DNA of 64,000 bases from Desulfosudis oleivorans Hxd3 (GCF_000018405.1 NC_009943.1:447255-511254); one strand, 5' to 3'. Shown: positions 37,013 to 46,638, counted from the stretch's first letter. Numbers and translations: made by a program. The notes: generated by a model not told the origin, from the sequence alone.

Positions 37013-39178
37013 TCAGACGGAAGCGTTTTTAACGTGGACTTCCTTGAGGGAAGGATATCCACGAAACGCTCGCGTCGCGTTGAGCAGTGCGAGCAGGGCA
37101 GTACCCATATCAGCAAAAACGGCCTCCCACATGGTAGCCAAACCAAAGGACCCGAACAATATGAATATCCCTTTAACGGTCAGTGCCAGCACAATATTCT
37201 GCAAAACAATCTTTCGGGTGTTCTTAGCGATGCTGACGGCATCGGCCATTTTTGCCGGAGCGTCGGTCATCAGCACCACATCGGCGGTTTCGATGGCGGC
37301 GTCTGAACCGAGGGCACCCATGGCCACCCCCACATCTGCCCGGGCCAAGACCGGCGCATCGTTGATACCATCTCCCACAAAGGCGACCTTTCCGTCCTCT
37401 TTGGTTTCCGCGAGGATTTGTTCGAAAATGCGGACCTTGTCTTCCGGCAGCAATTCGGCATGAAATTGATCCAGATTGAGAGCCTTGGCAACGCTTGCAG
37501 CTGCGCACGCGTTGTCGCCCGTCAACATCACAAGTTTCGAAACCCCATCTGATCGCAGCCGCTCCATTGCCAGCTTGGCATCCGGTTTGAGTTGGTCACC
37601 GATTAAGATGTGACCGGCATATTGATTATCCACCACTACATGGGCAACGGTGCTGTCAAAGTCACATTTTCCATGATCGATCTGTCTTTCATGCAAAAGC
37701 GCATCGTTACCGACGGCGATGCTTTTCCCGTCAAAGACAGCCTTGACCCCCTTTCCGGAAATGGCGACGTGATTGCTCACCAGCGATTCATCAATGGCAA
37801 GACCTTTACTCGTCATCGCCTCTACGATGGACTTGCCAATGGGATGATCGGAGTGCAGTTCCACGGCTGCGGCCATTTGCAGTACCTGGTCCGACGAAAA
37901 TCCGTTGTCGGTAACGACACGATCCACCGTAAAAACGCCGCGTGTCAAAGTGCCGGTCTTGTCAAAAACCACTGTTTTGACTTTTGAAAGGGCATCGATG
38001 AACATTGATCCCTTGATCAGGATTCCACTGCGCGAGGCCCGGCCGATTCCACCGAAATAACCCAAGGGGATGCTGACTACCAGAGCACAGGGGCACGAGA
38101 TCACCAGCAACACCAAGGCGCGATAGATCCAGGTCGAGAATTGGGCGTCATTTATGAGCAGAGGCGGAACCAGGGCGATAGCCGCCGCAATGGCCACCAC
38201 CACCGGCGTATAATAACGGGCAAAGGTGGTGATAAACTTTTCAGTGGCGGCCTTGCGCGCGGCCGCACTTTCAACCAACTCCAATACCCGTGCAATCGAA
38301 GACGCTTCAAAAGGCTTTGTGACCCGAACCGTCAGCGCCGATGCCGTGTTGATGCTGCCGGCCAGGACGGTATCGCCCGGGCGCGTTTGAACCGGAACCG
38401 GTTCGCCAGTCAAAGGCGAGGTGTCCACCTGCGAGACTCCTTCAATCACCGTACCGTCCAAAGCGACTTTCTCGCCGGGCTTGACCAGGATGATTTCGCC
38501 CACCTTGACCTTTTCGGGAGAGGTTTCCTTTAGACCACCCTCAGTCTTAAGCAAGGCCCGGTTCGGCCTGGCAGCCAGCAGCCCGCGAACCGAACGCCGT
38601 GATTTGGAAACTGCCATGTCCTGCAGGAGTTCGCCAACCTTGAAAAACAGCATCACACCGACTGCCTCGGACAGGGCGTGTATGGCCATGGCACCGGTCG
38701 TGGCGATGACCATAAGCACATTCTCATCAAAAAACTGCCCTCGCCGCAGCGTTCGCAGCGCACCGATTAAAACGCTCCAGCCGGCCAGCAGGTAAGCGGC
38801 AATCACGATGGGATATTCCACCCACGCCCACGGCCGCTGGTGCAATTGGTCTTCAAAAAACAGGTGAATTGCGAAGATAATACCAGCGATGACGATGATT
38901 CCAACTTGCTTTCGAAAATTGCCCGCCTCCGTTGATTCATGGGCATCCCCTTCCGAGTCCTGCAAGGTGGACTCGATCTTGACGTCGGGTTCAATGCGCG
39001 CAACCGCTGCCAGAGCCTTCGAGATATCGGCCGCCCTCAAGTGTAGGGTGAGGTTGGCAAAATCAACAACCGCCGCTTCCACCCCTTCGGTATTCTGCAG
39101 TTCCCTCTCTATCTTGGCCGCGCAGGCGGCGCAGTCAAGATTTTGAACGCGAAATCTCTTTTCCTGAACAGTTTCCAT
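37013..39178 (-). CDS. P1B-type heavy-metal ATPase (Zn/Cd/Pb class)
   Basis: 721 residues. An HMA domain with CAAC (16-19) is followed by eight predicted helices. The SCPCAL metal-site motif sits in helix six, the phosphorylation motif is DKTGTLTRG, and GDGINDAP is the hinge. There are no Cys-rich extras. Metal specificity is inferred as zinc, cadmium or lead from the CPC motif and overall ZntA/CadA likeness. It pumps metal out of the cytoplasm. GAGGAGAG precedes the ATG, and a phosphoesterase gene ends 17 bases upstream on the same strand, so it is the last gene of a minus-strand operon. Confidence 0.9.
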   Translation of the reverse strand: METVQEKRFRVQNLDCAACAAKIERELQNTEGVEAAVVDFANLTLHLRAADISKALAAVARIEPDVKIESTLQDSEGDAHESTEAGNFRKQVGIIVIAGIIFAIHLFFEDQLHQRPWAWVEYPIVIAAYLLAGWSVLIGALRTLRRGQFFDENVLMVIATTGAMAIHALSEAVGVMLFFKVGELLQDMAVSKSRRSVRGLLAARPNRALLKTEGGLKETSPEKVKVGEIILVKPGEKVALDGTVIEGVSQVDTSPLTGEPVPVQTRPGDTVLAGSINTASALTVRVTKPFEASSIARVLELVESAAARKAATEKFITTFARYYTPVVVAIAAAIALVPPLLINDAQFSTWIYRALVLLVISCPCALVVSIPLGYFGGIGRASRSGILIKGSMFIDALSKVKTVVFDKTGTLTRGVFTVDRVVTDNGFSSDQVLQMAAAVELHSDHPIGKSIVEAMTSKGLAIDESLVSNHVAISGKGVKAVFDGKSIAVGNDALLHERQIDHGKCDFDSTVAHVVVDNQYAGHILIGDQLKPDAKLAMERLRSDGVSKLVMLTGDNACAAASVAKALNLDQFHAELLPEDKVRIFEQILAETKEDGKVAFVGDGINDAPVLARADVGVAMGALGSDAAIETADVVLMTDAPAKMADAVSIAKNTRKIVLQNIVLALTVKGIFILFGSFGLATMWEAVFADMGTALLALLNATRAFRGYPSLKEVHVKNASV

Positions 39179-39195
39179 ATTGCGACTCTCCTCGG

Positions 39196-39996
39196 CTATC
39201 GGTCGTTTGCAGCCGCTCGAGTGAGCTTATATTGTTTGGGGCAATCCCCAGAAAAAAGCCTATCGGCATCCCTTCGGAGAAAACCGCGCTTAATGATTAA
39301 GTTGGCCGTTCGAGATATATCATACGCCACCCGCCTTATCTCGAGGGCGTTGCGATGACTGTCCCAAATCGCATATTTTGCACGCGGATCGCCATCCCTG
39401 GGCTGTCCGACGGCACCGACATTGACGATATACCGATAATCCGGTTCGAGTTTAATGGTTTCCTGCTGCAATGGATCGAATTGAAGATCCTTTCCATCAT
39501 AACCAATGAGCATCAGGCGGTGGGTATGTCCGGAAAAGGCGATATCGAAACTGTTGGATGCAAAGGTTTCTTTAATCTCTGGCAAACTCATATGGTTCAA
39601 GTAGACAGTCGGCGAATCGGGCGGACAGCCGTGTACCATCAGCGCGCCAATCATTTCCCGATAATACGGAAGGTTTTTAATATAGAGCAAAGATGCAGAT
39701 GTGAGATATTTCAGGGTCTGCTCCAACGATATAATTGCTTCCGGTGAAAAATCGCTACGATGAACTTTGTCGATCACCGCCAGTTCATGATTGCCAAGAA
39801 GATTGGCAATATCCATTTTTTCCAACAGGACCAGGACCTCCTCCGGTTGTGGACCATACCCGACGGCGTCTCCCAAGTTGACAATGCGGTCGACACCTGA
39901 CCGGTCGATATCATCCAGGCAGCGGACAAGCGCCTCCAGGTTGCCATGAATGTCAGATATCACCGCGATTCTCATTGTTCTTGCCTTCTCGCTCAT
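39196..39996 (-). CDS. Calcineurin-like metallophosphoesterase
   Basis: 266 residues from an ATG that overlaps the kinase stop (ATGA); an ATG seven codons later (39975) has a better AGAAGGC site and gives MRIAVISDIHGNLEALVRCL. Metal-ligand motifs of the superfamily are present: SDIHGN, GDAVGYGP, GNHE and GHTH. It could hydrolyse a phosphodiester or act as a protein phosphatase opposite the upstream Ser/Thr kinase; the second idea rests only on gene order. It belongs to the minus-strand operon ending with the metal ATPase. Confidence 0.82.
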   Translation of the reverse strand: MSEKARTMRIAVISDIHGNLEALVRCLDDIDRSGVDRIVNLGDAVGYGPQPEEVLVLLEKMDIANLLGNHELAVIDKVHRSDFSPEAIISLEQTLKYLTSASLLYIKNLPYYREMIGALMVHGCPPDSPTVYLNHMSLPEIKETFASNSFDIAFSGHTHRLMLIGYDGKDLQFDPLQQETIKLEPDYRYIVNVGAVGQPRDGDPRAKYAIWDSHRNALEIRRVAYDISRTANLIIKRGFLRRDADRLFSGDCPKQYKLTRAAANDR

Positions 39997-41999
39997 CCCG
40001 CCGAATTGCTGACAACGGCGCTCTTTACAGTCCTGAAACCAATTTCCTCGAATCCTTCCCAGGGGAAACGCACAACGACCGCGGGTAAAGAATTTTTATC
40101 CTTCGGAGCCCCCTCAACGCCACCGATAACCGCATAGCGATTTGTTGTCGAGGCGTTCGCCGATGGCTGGACCAGTCCCTCTGTATAAACCCATTCGCCG
40201 ATCTCATGGTTGAGCCCCTTTATGCCCAACAGGTTCGGAGAAAAAGATGCGGCTGATAACAGAAAATCGGAACGCTTTGGTTCCGCTTGGTCTTTGGCGC
40301 TCGGACTCGGATCAGGAGAAACGCTACTCCAGTTTTCCGTTTCGCCCTGCCAGTCTCCCATCATACGCATCATGCCCCCCATCGGCTGGGTATTCACTTC
40401 CGCTGAGGGCTCTGCATTCACTTTCGATCCGTCCTCGCCCTTAACCATTGCAAAGAGCATTTCCACCTCCGTCGGCAATCGTCTGCCGAAGTAGTTTGCA
40501 AAGGCCGAAGCGCCATAACCGGTAACGCGCAAAGCAGGACTAGAGGCATAGGCCGGATCACTGACATGAAATTCATTGCTTCGGTAGACGATCGGCTCGT
40601 ATCCCGCGCGCACCTCTCCCATCAAGAACCAGTTTGCACCACTGCCTTTCACCACACCGCTTTCTATGCTGATTTGTGAAAGGTTGTGATTCAAAAAATC
40701 GACGAACTGCTGGTTGGTAACGAAAAACTCGTCCACGTAAAACGGTTCGACCTGGATCGATTGATCGCTGCTCCCATCCAATACCGCAGGGATCGAAAAT
40801 GGTCCCCCTTGGATGAGGTGCTGTTTTCCAAGGTGCTCAGACGCGAAAGAATCCTTTTCGGCGTCCGCCGGTCTTGCGGTGGTCTCGTTACCAGGGACCG
40901 TCTGGGTTTGGTGCTGGCTGGGGGATGTCGAAAGACTACCCTTCGGTGGACCCAAACCGGGTTCACCCATAAAATGCCAGGCGGCCATCGATATGACCGA
41001 CAGCACCGCAACAATGATACCTGTCCATACCCATCTCGGTTTCGAGAACAGGGAGGCCGATTGTTGCCATGGAAATTTCGCACCCGGCTTCTGAGACGCC
41101 AACCCATGGATTACGCGTTCAAGCTGTCCGAGCAAGTCCCGCACGGATTCGGTTCGCTCGTCTCTGCTCTCGGCCGTAGCCATTTGAATAATTCGGTCCA
41201 ACTCTTGAAAAAAGGGGGATTCGGCTTTGGCAAGCTTTGCCCTTTTAAACGGCGTCGTTACGGACGTGATCTTTCCTTCAACCGCTTCAAAAAGCATTTT
41301 GCCCAAAGAATAGACATCAGCGCACTGATCAGCCCTTTTGAAATCGAAAAAATGTTCCGGAGACATGTAATGAGGCGAACCTTTTACGTCCATGGACTGG
41401 GTGACCGGTTTCAGTCGGCTCGAACGCGCCAGGCCGAAATCGGCGATTTTGGGCGTGTCCTGGTCCATGAAAATATTTTCAGGCTTGAGATCACGGTGCA
41501 CGATGCCGTTTTCGTGCAATGCCATTACACCCGCCAGCACAGGTAAAAAATACCGCCTCACCCACGTTTTGATAAGATCCTCTTCCGGGTAGAATCCTTC
41601 ATCGGACATGGTGTCTCTAAGAGACCCGCCGGGGATGTATTCCATGGCGATGTACTCCATGGACTTGTCCTGATCGCCCTTTTTTACGGTGATGGCATCG
41701 TGATCGAAAACCTGCAAAATATTCGGGTGCCGAATCTGGGCCATGGCCTGGACTTCCCGCCTGAACCGTTGGACCAAGGTTTCGGCCTCTTCGTCTCCCT
41801 CGTCAATGGATTCAAGCCATTCCCGTGAAACGACCTTGATTGCGACATCGCGATTCAGATTGGTTTGATGCGCACGATAGACCTCGCCCATTCCGCCCTT
41901 GTCAATAAAGCCGAGGATGACCCATCTATTGTTGAGCACATCGCCGACTTTCAGCGTGGTTTTACATGTCGTTGTCATATCATGTGCTTTCAGTTCCAC
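39993..41999 (-). CDS. Ser/Thr protein kinase fused to a SUMF1/FGE-like domain
   Basis: 668 residues from a GTG that overlaps the upstream stop by one base; an ATG seven codons later is possible. An N-terminal Hanks-type kinase (about 20-285) has GKG-loop GFIDKGGMGEVYRA, the catalytic HRDLKPEN and DFG in KIADFGLARSS. A membrane helix (about 325-345, WVWTGIIVAVLSVISMAAW) leads to a C-terminal SUMF1-type domain (about 390-668: FYVDEFFVTNQQFVDFLNHN, RRLPTEVEM). The outer domain may sense a ligand and signal to the inner kinase. It lies upstream of a phosphoesterase and a metal ATPase, suggesting a link to metal stress. Confidence 0.85.
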   Translation of the reverse strand: MELKAHDMTTTCKTTLKVGDVLNNRWVILGFIDKGGMGEVYRAHQTNLNRDVAIKVVSREWLESIDEGDEEAETLVQRFRREVQAMAQIRHPNILQVFDHDAITVKKGDQDKSMEYIAMEYIPGGSLRDTMSDEGFYPEEDLIKTWVRRYFLPVLAGVMALHENGIVHRDLKPENIFMDQDTPKIADFGLARSSRLKPVTQSMDVKGSPHYMSPEHFFDFKRADQCADVYSLGKMLFEAVEGKITSVTTPFKRAKLAKAESPFFQELDRIIQMATAESRDERTESVRDLLGQLERVIHGLASQKPGAKFPWQQSASLFSKPRWVWTGIIVAVLSVISMAAWHFMGEPGLGPPKGSLSTSPSQHQTQTVPGNETTARPADAEKDSFASEHLGKQHLIQGGPFSIPAVLDGSSDQSIQVEPFYVDEFFVTNQQFVDFLNHNLSQISIESGVVKGSGANWFLMGEVRAGYEPIVYRSNEFHVSDPAYASSPALRVTGYGASAFANYFGRRLPTEVEMLFAMVKGEDGSKVNAEPSAEVNTQPMGGMMRMMGDWQGETENWSSVSPDPSPSAKDQAEPKRSDFLLSAASFSPNLLGIKGLNHEIGEWVYTEGLVQPSANASTTNRYAVIGGVEGAPKDKNSLPAVVVRFPWEGFEEIGFRTVKSAVVSNSAG

Positions 42000-42304
42000 T
42001 ATCGTAGTTGTCCCTCGGCACCGATTCGCCCTCTCAGCGACTGAATCGTTCCGGACTGTTTGTCGATCAAGACCTCATCAATGACGGTGCCGTCCTTTTC
42101 AACAAGCCGGGCAATGTAATATCGGCCGGTGTTTTTCAGATCTTTCAGGCCGTATTTTTCCCATTGATCGTCGTCAAGATGCCGTTTGATTATGATTCTG
42201 GCAGTGGCGGTTCCCATGCCGTCAAAATATTTTGTCAGGGGATCTTTCTCATCTGGTCTCTCCGATTTAATTTCAACGTCTTTTCTCTTTTCTCCAAGTT
42301 CCAC
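41999..42304 (-). CDS. Conserved small hypothetical protein
   Basis: 101 residues from a GTG at 42304 preceded by AAAGAG; no in-frame ATG is available before the upstream stop. The protein is charged, with a C-terminal part (GRYYIARLVEKDGTVIDEVLIDKQSG) that reads like a small PepSY-like beta structure, but no family can be named. There is no signal peptide. It is the first gene of the operon continuing with the kinase-SUMF1 protein. Confidence 0.6.
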   Translation of the reverse strand: MELGEKRKDVEIKSERPDEKDPLTKYFDGMGTATARIIIKRHLDDDQWEKYGLKDLKNTGRYYIARLVEKDGTVIDEVLIDKQSGTIQSLRGRIGAEGQLR

Positions 42305-42441
42305 GGCACACTCTTTATATCTTCTAAATAATATATCTTATAGGTTGCGGAATCAAAGTCATTTTCATGGATTCTTCCTGATAAATTTCTCCAGTGATGC
42401 GCAAGGGTAATAAGACTCATAATTGCGGAGGATCGCCTTTT

Positions 42442-42708
42442 TTAGAACCGGGAAAGAATCTCTCTCATTTTGACAAACTCTTCTTCTGAGATTTCACCCT
42501 TTGCGAATCGCGCCTTCAAAATAGCCTCAGAGTCGACACGATCCTGTGCCAGCCCACGCGGGCCAAGGGTCTGGGACCTGAAGATCCGGATAGCAAAAAA
42601 CACGATCAATAAAATTCCCAGGCCCCATAACAATAGGGAAAATAAACTTCCCGGGAATAAACCGCCCCACCAGCCCCCTGACATAGGTCCATAACCACAG
42701 CCCCACAT
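42442..42708 (-). CDS. SHOCT-domain small membrane protein
   Basis: 88 residues from the ATG at 42708, seven bases after GGGAGG; the frame can be extended two codons to a TTG. A Gly/Trp-rich N-terminus is followed by a membrane helix (about 23-42). A C-terminal SHOCT motif (AILKARFAKGEISEEEFVKMREIL) follows. SHOCT domains are short helical hairpins often found at the ends of membrane proteins. A similar protein is encoded at 48599-48964. It lies downstream of the ZraP-like gene on the same strand, separated by a strong hairpin. Confidence 0.8.
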   Translation of the reverse strand: MWGCGYGPMSGGWWGGLFPGSLFSLLLWGLGILLIVFFAIRIFRSQTLGPRGLAQDRVDSEAILKARFAKGEISEEEFVKMREILSRF

Positions 42709-42737
42709 GATCAAGCCTCCCTTCCCTGATATTCAGG

Positions 42738-42770
42738 ATGAGACGGCCGGTTTCGATCCGGCCGTCTCAT
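42738..42770 (-). terminator. Strong 13-bp hairpin after the ZraP-like gene
   Basis: ATGAGACGGCCGG (42738-42750) and CCGGCCGTCTCAT (42758-42770) pair perfectly around a 7-base loop. It follows the stop of the minus-strand gene at 42788. There is no long T-tract, so it may stabilise or partly end the transcript. Confidence 0.6.
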
Positions 42771-42787
42771 CTCCTCATCATGGTTGA

Positions 42788-43159
42788 CTACCAGCATCCG
42801 TGTCTGCCCATCCGGCCGTGGCCGCAATACCCATTGTTTGACATCGGCAGGTTGTAGGATCGCGCCTGGACCCTCAACTGATCGTGCAGGACCGCAATTT
42901 CACGACTCAGCTCTGACGCCCGATTGGAATCGGGATTGGGCGCGGCCATCAGGGCGTTGTACTCGCCCCGTTTGGCGGCAAGATCCTGTCTGAGTTGAGC
43001 GGTTTTGTCATAAAACCCCTGGTGTTGATCACCATTGAAGCCGTCCGTCGGTCCACCCGCGGGGCCGCCCCAATACCCATCCCAGTAGCAGGCGAATGCC
43101 TGGGTGCTGAACAGTGCGATAAATGCCGTTGCCGCAATGACAAGAATTGTCTTTTTCAT
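42788..43159 (-). CDS. ZraP-like periplasmic metal-response protein 1
   Basis: 123 residues with a signal peptide (1-23, ending AFA). The mature part has a Trp/Gly-rich start, a helical centre (DKTAQLRQDLAAKRGEYNAL then SELSREIAVLHDQLR) and a Cys/His/Gly-rich end with GYCGHGRMGRHGCW. This is the layout of ZraP/CpxP-type periplasmic chaperones, whose ends bind zinc. GGAGG precedes the ATG. A sigma-54 type promoter lies at 43251-43266, so it is probably induced by the adjacent ZraSR-like system. Confidence 0.75.
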   Translation of the reverse strand: MKKTILVIAATAFIALFSTQAFACYWDGYWGGPAGGPTDGFNGDQHQGFYDKTAQLRQDLAAKRGEYNALMAAPNPDSNRASELSREIAVLHDQLRVQARSYNLPMSNNGYCGHGRMGRHGCW

Positions 43160-43250
43160 GATTTTTACCTCCGTTATGTTGTTTTTCTTTAAATTAAATG
43201 TCCATGACGCCTGTCAATGGCGCCGTGGTCGCCGTTATTTTACAGAATTT

Positions 43251-43266
43251 GCAACTTGCATGCCAC
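43251..43266 (-). promoter_or_regulatory. Sigma-54 promoter for the ZraP-like gene 1
   Basis: On the minus strand GTGGCATGCAAGTTGC reads TGGCAT-N5-TTGC, matching the -24/-12 consensus TGGCAC-N5-TTGC with one change. The start codon lies about 80 bases downstream. The same TGGCAT-N5-TTGC form precedes the second ZraP-like gene at 47577-47593. Confidence 0.75.
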
Positions 43267-43362
43267 GATTCAATCAAAATGCTTTATATGTTTGGATTTA
43301 CATTAAATAAACATATGAGCGGACGGACATTCAAAGTCCTTTAAGCCTTATCATCAAATGAG

Positions 43363-43379
43363 GTGGGGTCAAAATACCC
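43363..43379. promoter_or_regulatory. Possible activator binding site
   Basis: GTGGGGTCAAAATACCC contains the inverted pair GGGT/ACCC. The 12 bases GTGGGGTCAAAA recur inverted at 47414-47425 upstream of the other sigma-54 promoter, and related GGGTATT words occur at about 43408 and 47450. It lies about 100-110 bases upstream of the 43251-43266 promoter, a usual distance for an enhancer site. Confidence 0.5.
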
Positions 43380-43468
43380 AAACTGCTTGGCACAAAAAAA
43401 TAAACTGTTGCCAAAATACCCATGCGTGAGTATATTGATGAGAAAGACACGGAAATACAAAGGAGACC

Positions 43469-45265
43469 ATGATTCCAAATACACGTCGCCGCAACCGGAC
43501 AAACCTGCACACATCTCCATGGATTATCATCGGATCGGTGGGAATCCTGCTGATCGTCGTGGTGGTCCTGGCATATCAGAACTACAGTCGCGAAAAAAAA
43601 TATATGTCCCAAATTTTGAGTGAAAAGGGCGCCGCGATCATCAAGGCGGTGGAAGCCGGCGCCCGTACGGGAATGATGGGGATGATGTGGGGCGGACAGC
43701 AGGTCCAGTCATTAATCGAGGAAACCGCCCAACTGTCGGATGTCTTCTATATTACCGTGGTAAATCGCAAAGGGTTGGTTTTGGCCAGCAGCAATCGCGG
43801 ATTGATCGGCACCCAAATGAACAGCGGTTTTCCCGAAAAAGGACTTGATCAACCAGAGGAAATCAACTGGCGGTATAAGCGCATCGATGATCAGCGGAAC
43901 ACTTTTGAAGTGTACCGACTTTTTATGCCGATCACTGACCAGGAGCGTCAGATGGGTGATCGTATGTGCCAAATGAAGCAAGGGCGCAAGATGATGATGC
44001 GGTCCGATAACGACTGGTGTTTTCCTACCTCAAGCGGCGACAGCGATCAGATCATACTGGTTGGCTTGAACCCTCAGCCCTTTGAAGAAGGGCGCAAGGA
44101 GGACATCCGCAACACGGCCATCATATCAGGCATTTTGATTTTACTGGGGCTGGCCGGTTTTATTTCGATGTTCTGGATGCAGGGATACCGCTCGGCTAAA
44201 AAATCACTTCAGGACACCAGCGCCATTAAGGACCAGGTGGTCACCAGCCTCCCCGTGGGTTTGATCGCCACGGATAAACACGGAAAGATCGCATTTTACA
44301 ACAGTGCCGCAGAACGGATCACCGGGCTTGACTTGGCCCAGGCGCGGGGGAAGGAACCCGACACTGTCCTACCAAGGCATTTATGTGGGCTGAAGGAATC
44401 ACTGGATCTTGGAGAGTCGATATTCGAAAAAGAAATGGAATGTGAGTTCACCGAAAACAAGATTGTCCCGGTGAGCATCAGCGCCTCGAAAATTATCAAC
44501 GAAGAAGGTCAGTTTGTCGGGCAGGTTCTGATCATCCGAGATCTTGGGGAGGTTCGCCGCCTTCAGGATGAAATCCGCCGCAAGGAAAAGCTGGCGGCGA
44601 TCGGGGAGTTGGCGGCCGGCGTGGCCCATGAAATTAGAAACCCGCTGAGTTCCATCAAAGGCATCGCTTCCTACTACAAGAGCAAGTTCGAGGACGGCAG
44701 CGAGGACAAAGAGATGGCCGGGGTCATGATCGAGGAGGTGGATCGCCTCAGCCGAGTCATCAGCGAGCTGCTGGAGTTCGCCAGGCCGACGAAATTAAAC
44801 AGGAAGCTATCCGATATGAATGAACTGCTGAAACATTCAACCCGGCTGGTCGAGCAGGAAGCAGCGGCGAAAAAAGTCGATATTCAACTCAATCTTACAT
44901 CCGAATCCATTGAGGCCGATGTCGATCCGGATCGTTTGACCCAGTGCTTTTTGAATCTGTTTCTGAATGCCTTGCAAGCCATGGAAAGTGGCGGCCGGTT
45001 GACTGTTTCCAGCTCCACAGGCGCAAACGGGAACGTTGCAATTGACATCAAGGATAACGGCTCGGGGATATCCGCAGAAGATCTCAGCAAGATATTCGAC
45101 CCCTATTTTACCACCAAACCAAAAGGCACCGGCTTGGGCTTGGCGATTGTGCACAAGATTATCGAAGCCCACCAGGGGCAAATCAAAGTTCGAAGCACCA
45201 TTGGTCAGGGCACCGTGTTCTCGATTGCCCTGCCGCTTGGGGACAGCGAAATGAGGTTGTCATGA
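43469..45265 (+). CDS. Membrane sensor histidine kinase (ZraS-like)
   Basis: 598 residues. Two membrane helices (about 18-40 and 215-235) flank a periplasmic sensor domain rich in Met and containing several Met-Met and Cys residues (GMMGMMWGGQQ, MGDRMCQMKQGRKMMM). A PAS domain (about 250-370) follows. The HisKA phosphoacceptor lies in GELAAGVAHEIRNPLSSIKG, and the ATPase domain has NALQAM, DNGSGI and GTGLGLAI. The Met-rich loop could bind copper or similar ions. AAAGGAG precedes the ATG. It overlaps the response regulator gene by four bases. Confidence 0.88.
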   Translation: MIPNTRRRNRTNLHTSPWIIIGSVGILLIVVVVLAYQNYSREKKYMSQILSEKGAAIIKAVEAGARTGMMGMMWGGQQVQSLIEETAQLSDVFYITVVNRKGLVLASSNRGLIGTQMNSGFPEKGLDQPEEINWRYKRIDDQRNTFEVYRLFMPITDQERQMGDRMCQMKQGRKMMMRSDNDWCFPTSSGDSDQIILVGLNPQPFEEGRKEDIRNTAIISGILILLGLAGFISMFWMQGYRSAKKSLQDTSAIKDQVVTSLPVGLIATDKHGKIAFYNSAAERITGLDLAQARGKEPDTVLPRHLCGLKESLDLGESIFEKEMECEFTENKIVPVSISASKIINEEGQFVGQVLIIRDLGEVRRLQDEIRRKEKLAAIGELAAGVAHEIRNPLSSIKGIASYYKSKFEDGSEDKEMAGVMIEEVDRLSRVISELLEFARPTKLNRKLSDMNELLKHSTRLVEQEAAAKKVDIQLNLTSESIEADVDPDRLTQCFLNLFLNALQAMESGGRLTVSSSTGANGNVAIDIKDNGSGISAEDLSKIFDPYFTTKPKGTGLGLAIVHKIIEAHQGQIKVRSTIGQGTVFSIALPLGDSEMRLS

Positions 45266-46638
45266 CCATACAAAACCCTTCTCACATTCTGATTGTCGAC
45301 GACGATCTGAACCACTTGAAAACGCTTCAAACCATCGTCAGAAGTTGGGGCTACCAGGTGTCCACGGCCGACGATGGGGTCAAGGCCGTTGACACCGTCA
45401 AAGAAAGACCGTTCGCCCTGATCTTGATGGATGTGCGCATGGCTCAGATGAGCGGCATCGAGGCCCTGAAGCAAATTAAACAGTACAATCCGGCCATCCC
45501 GATTCTCATCATGACCGCATACTCTTCGGTTGATTCGGCGGTAGAGGCCTTAAAATCCGGGGCTTACGATTATTTGACCAAACCCCTGGACTTTGAAGTG
45601 CTCAAAATCAGCCTAGCGCGTGCTTTGGAGCATTCCGGCCTCAAGGCGGAAAATGCAACCTTAAAATCAAAGATGAGCGCAGATTACGAGCTGGAAAATA
45701 TCATCGGAAGAAGCCGGCCGATGAAGGAACTGGTCGACATGATGTCCATGGTTGCGCCTTCGGAGGCAACCGTGCTGATCACCGGGGAAAGCGGGACCGG
45801 CAAAGAGCTGATCGCCAAATCCATCCATCACAACAGCCAGCGCAAGGATCGCGCCCTGGTGGTGGTCAATTGCGCGGCACTTACAGAGACATTACTGGAG
45901 TCGGAGCTGTTCGGCCATGAAAAAGGTGCGTTTACCGGTGCCGATAAACGCCGCGAGGGCAGATTCAAGCAGGCTGACAAGGGAACCATTTTTCTGGATG
46001 AGATCGGCGAAACCTCCGCCGCGATGCAGGCCAAGCTGCTGCGGGTCATTCAAGAGCGGGAAATCCAGCGGGTCGGCGGGGAAGAAACGTTGAGCGTGGA
46101 TGTGCGGATTCTTGCCGCGACCAACCGAAACCTGGAGGAGGATGTGAAAAACGGAAAATTCCGTGAAGACCTTTTCTATAGACTGAACGTCGTCACGCTG
46201 CGCATCCCGCCGCTGCGCGAGCGTCAAGATGATACTCCTTTACTTGCCCAGCATTTCTTGGAGAAGTACGCGAAAAAAAATCACAAGCAGGTCAAAGGCT
46301 TTTCTCCGTTGGCAATGGATATGCTGCTAAAATACGCTTGGCCCGGCAATGTCAGGGAACTTGAAAACGTCATTGAGCGTGCCGTGATTCTCCTGCCGGA
46401 TGAACACATCACAGAGAAAGAGCTGCCTGTCACCATCACCTCAAGTTATGCCGAAAAAAGCGAATGGGTGGCTCCGCCCCCACCGGTTGCAGCCAATCGC
46501 CCCCTGGAAGAAGTTGAAAAGGAGGCCATTTTGGCCACACTTGATGACAGTGGCGGGAATAAAAGCGAAACCGCACGCAGGCTCGGAATCAACCGCAAAA
46601 CCCTTCACAAGAAACTCAAAGATTATGGAATAGATTGA
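45262..46638 (+). CDS. Sigma-54-dependent response regulator (ZraR-like)
   Basis: 458 residues. The receiver domain has D57 in LILMDVRMAQMSG as phosphoacceptor and K107 in YLTKPLDFE. The AAA+ domain has Walker A GESGTGKE (175-182), the sigma-54-contacting loop GAFTGA (222-227), and Walker B TIFLDEIG. The C-terminal Fis-type helix-turn-helix is NKSETARRLGINRKTLHKKL. It should activate sigma-54 RNA polymerase when phosphorylated by the upstream kinase. Likely targets are the two TGGCAT-N5-TTGC promoters in this window. Confidence 0.93.
   Translation: MTIQNPSHILIVDDDLNHLKTLQTIVRSWGYQVSTADDGVKAVDTVKERPFALILMDVRMAQMSGIEALKQIKQYNPAIPILIMTAYSSVDSAVEALKSGAYDYLTKPLDFEVLKISLARALEHSGLKAENATLKSKMSADYELENIIGRSRPMKELVDMMSMVAPSEATVLITGESGTGKELIAKSIHHNSQRKDRALVVVNCAALTETLLESELFGHEKGAFTGADKRREGRFKQADKGTIFLDEIGETSAAMQAKLLRVIQEREIQRVGGEETLSVDVRILAATNRNLEEDVKNGKFREDLFYRLNVVTLRIPPLRERQDDTPLLAQHFLEKYAKKNHKQVKGFSPLAMDMLLKYAWPGNVRELENVIERAVILLPDEHITEKELPVTITSSYAEKSEWVAPPPPVAANRPLEEVEKEAILATLDDSGGNKSETARRLGINRKTLHKKLKDYGID

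Noticed and set aside
42235-42420. 61-codon minus-strand frame with protein-like sequence
   Set aside because: It has no ribosome site and overlaps the better-supported 101-residue gene in another frame; kept out for lack of support.
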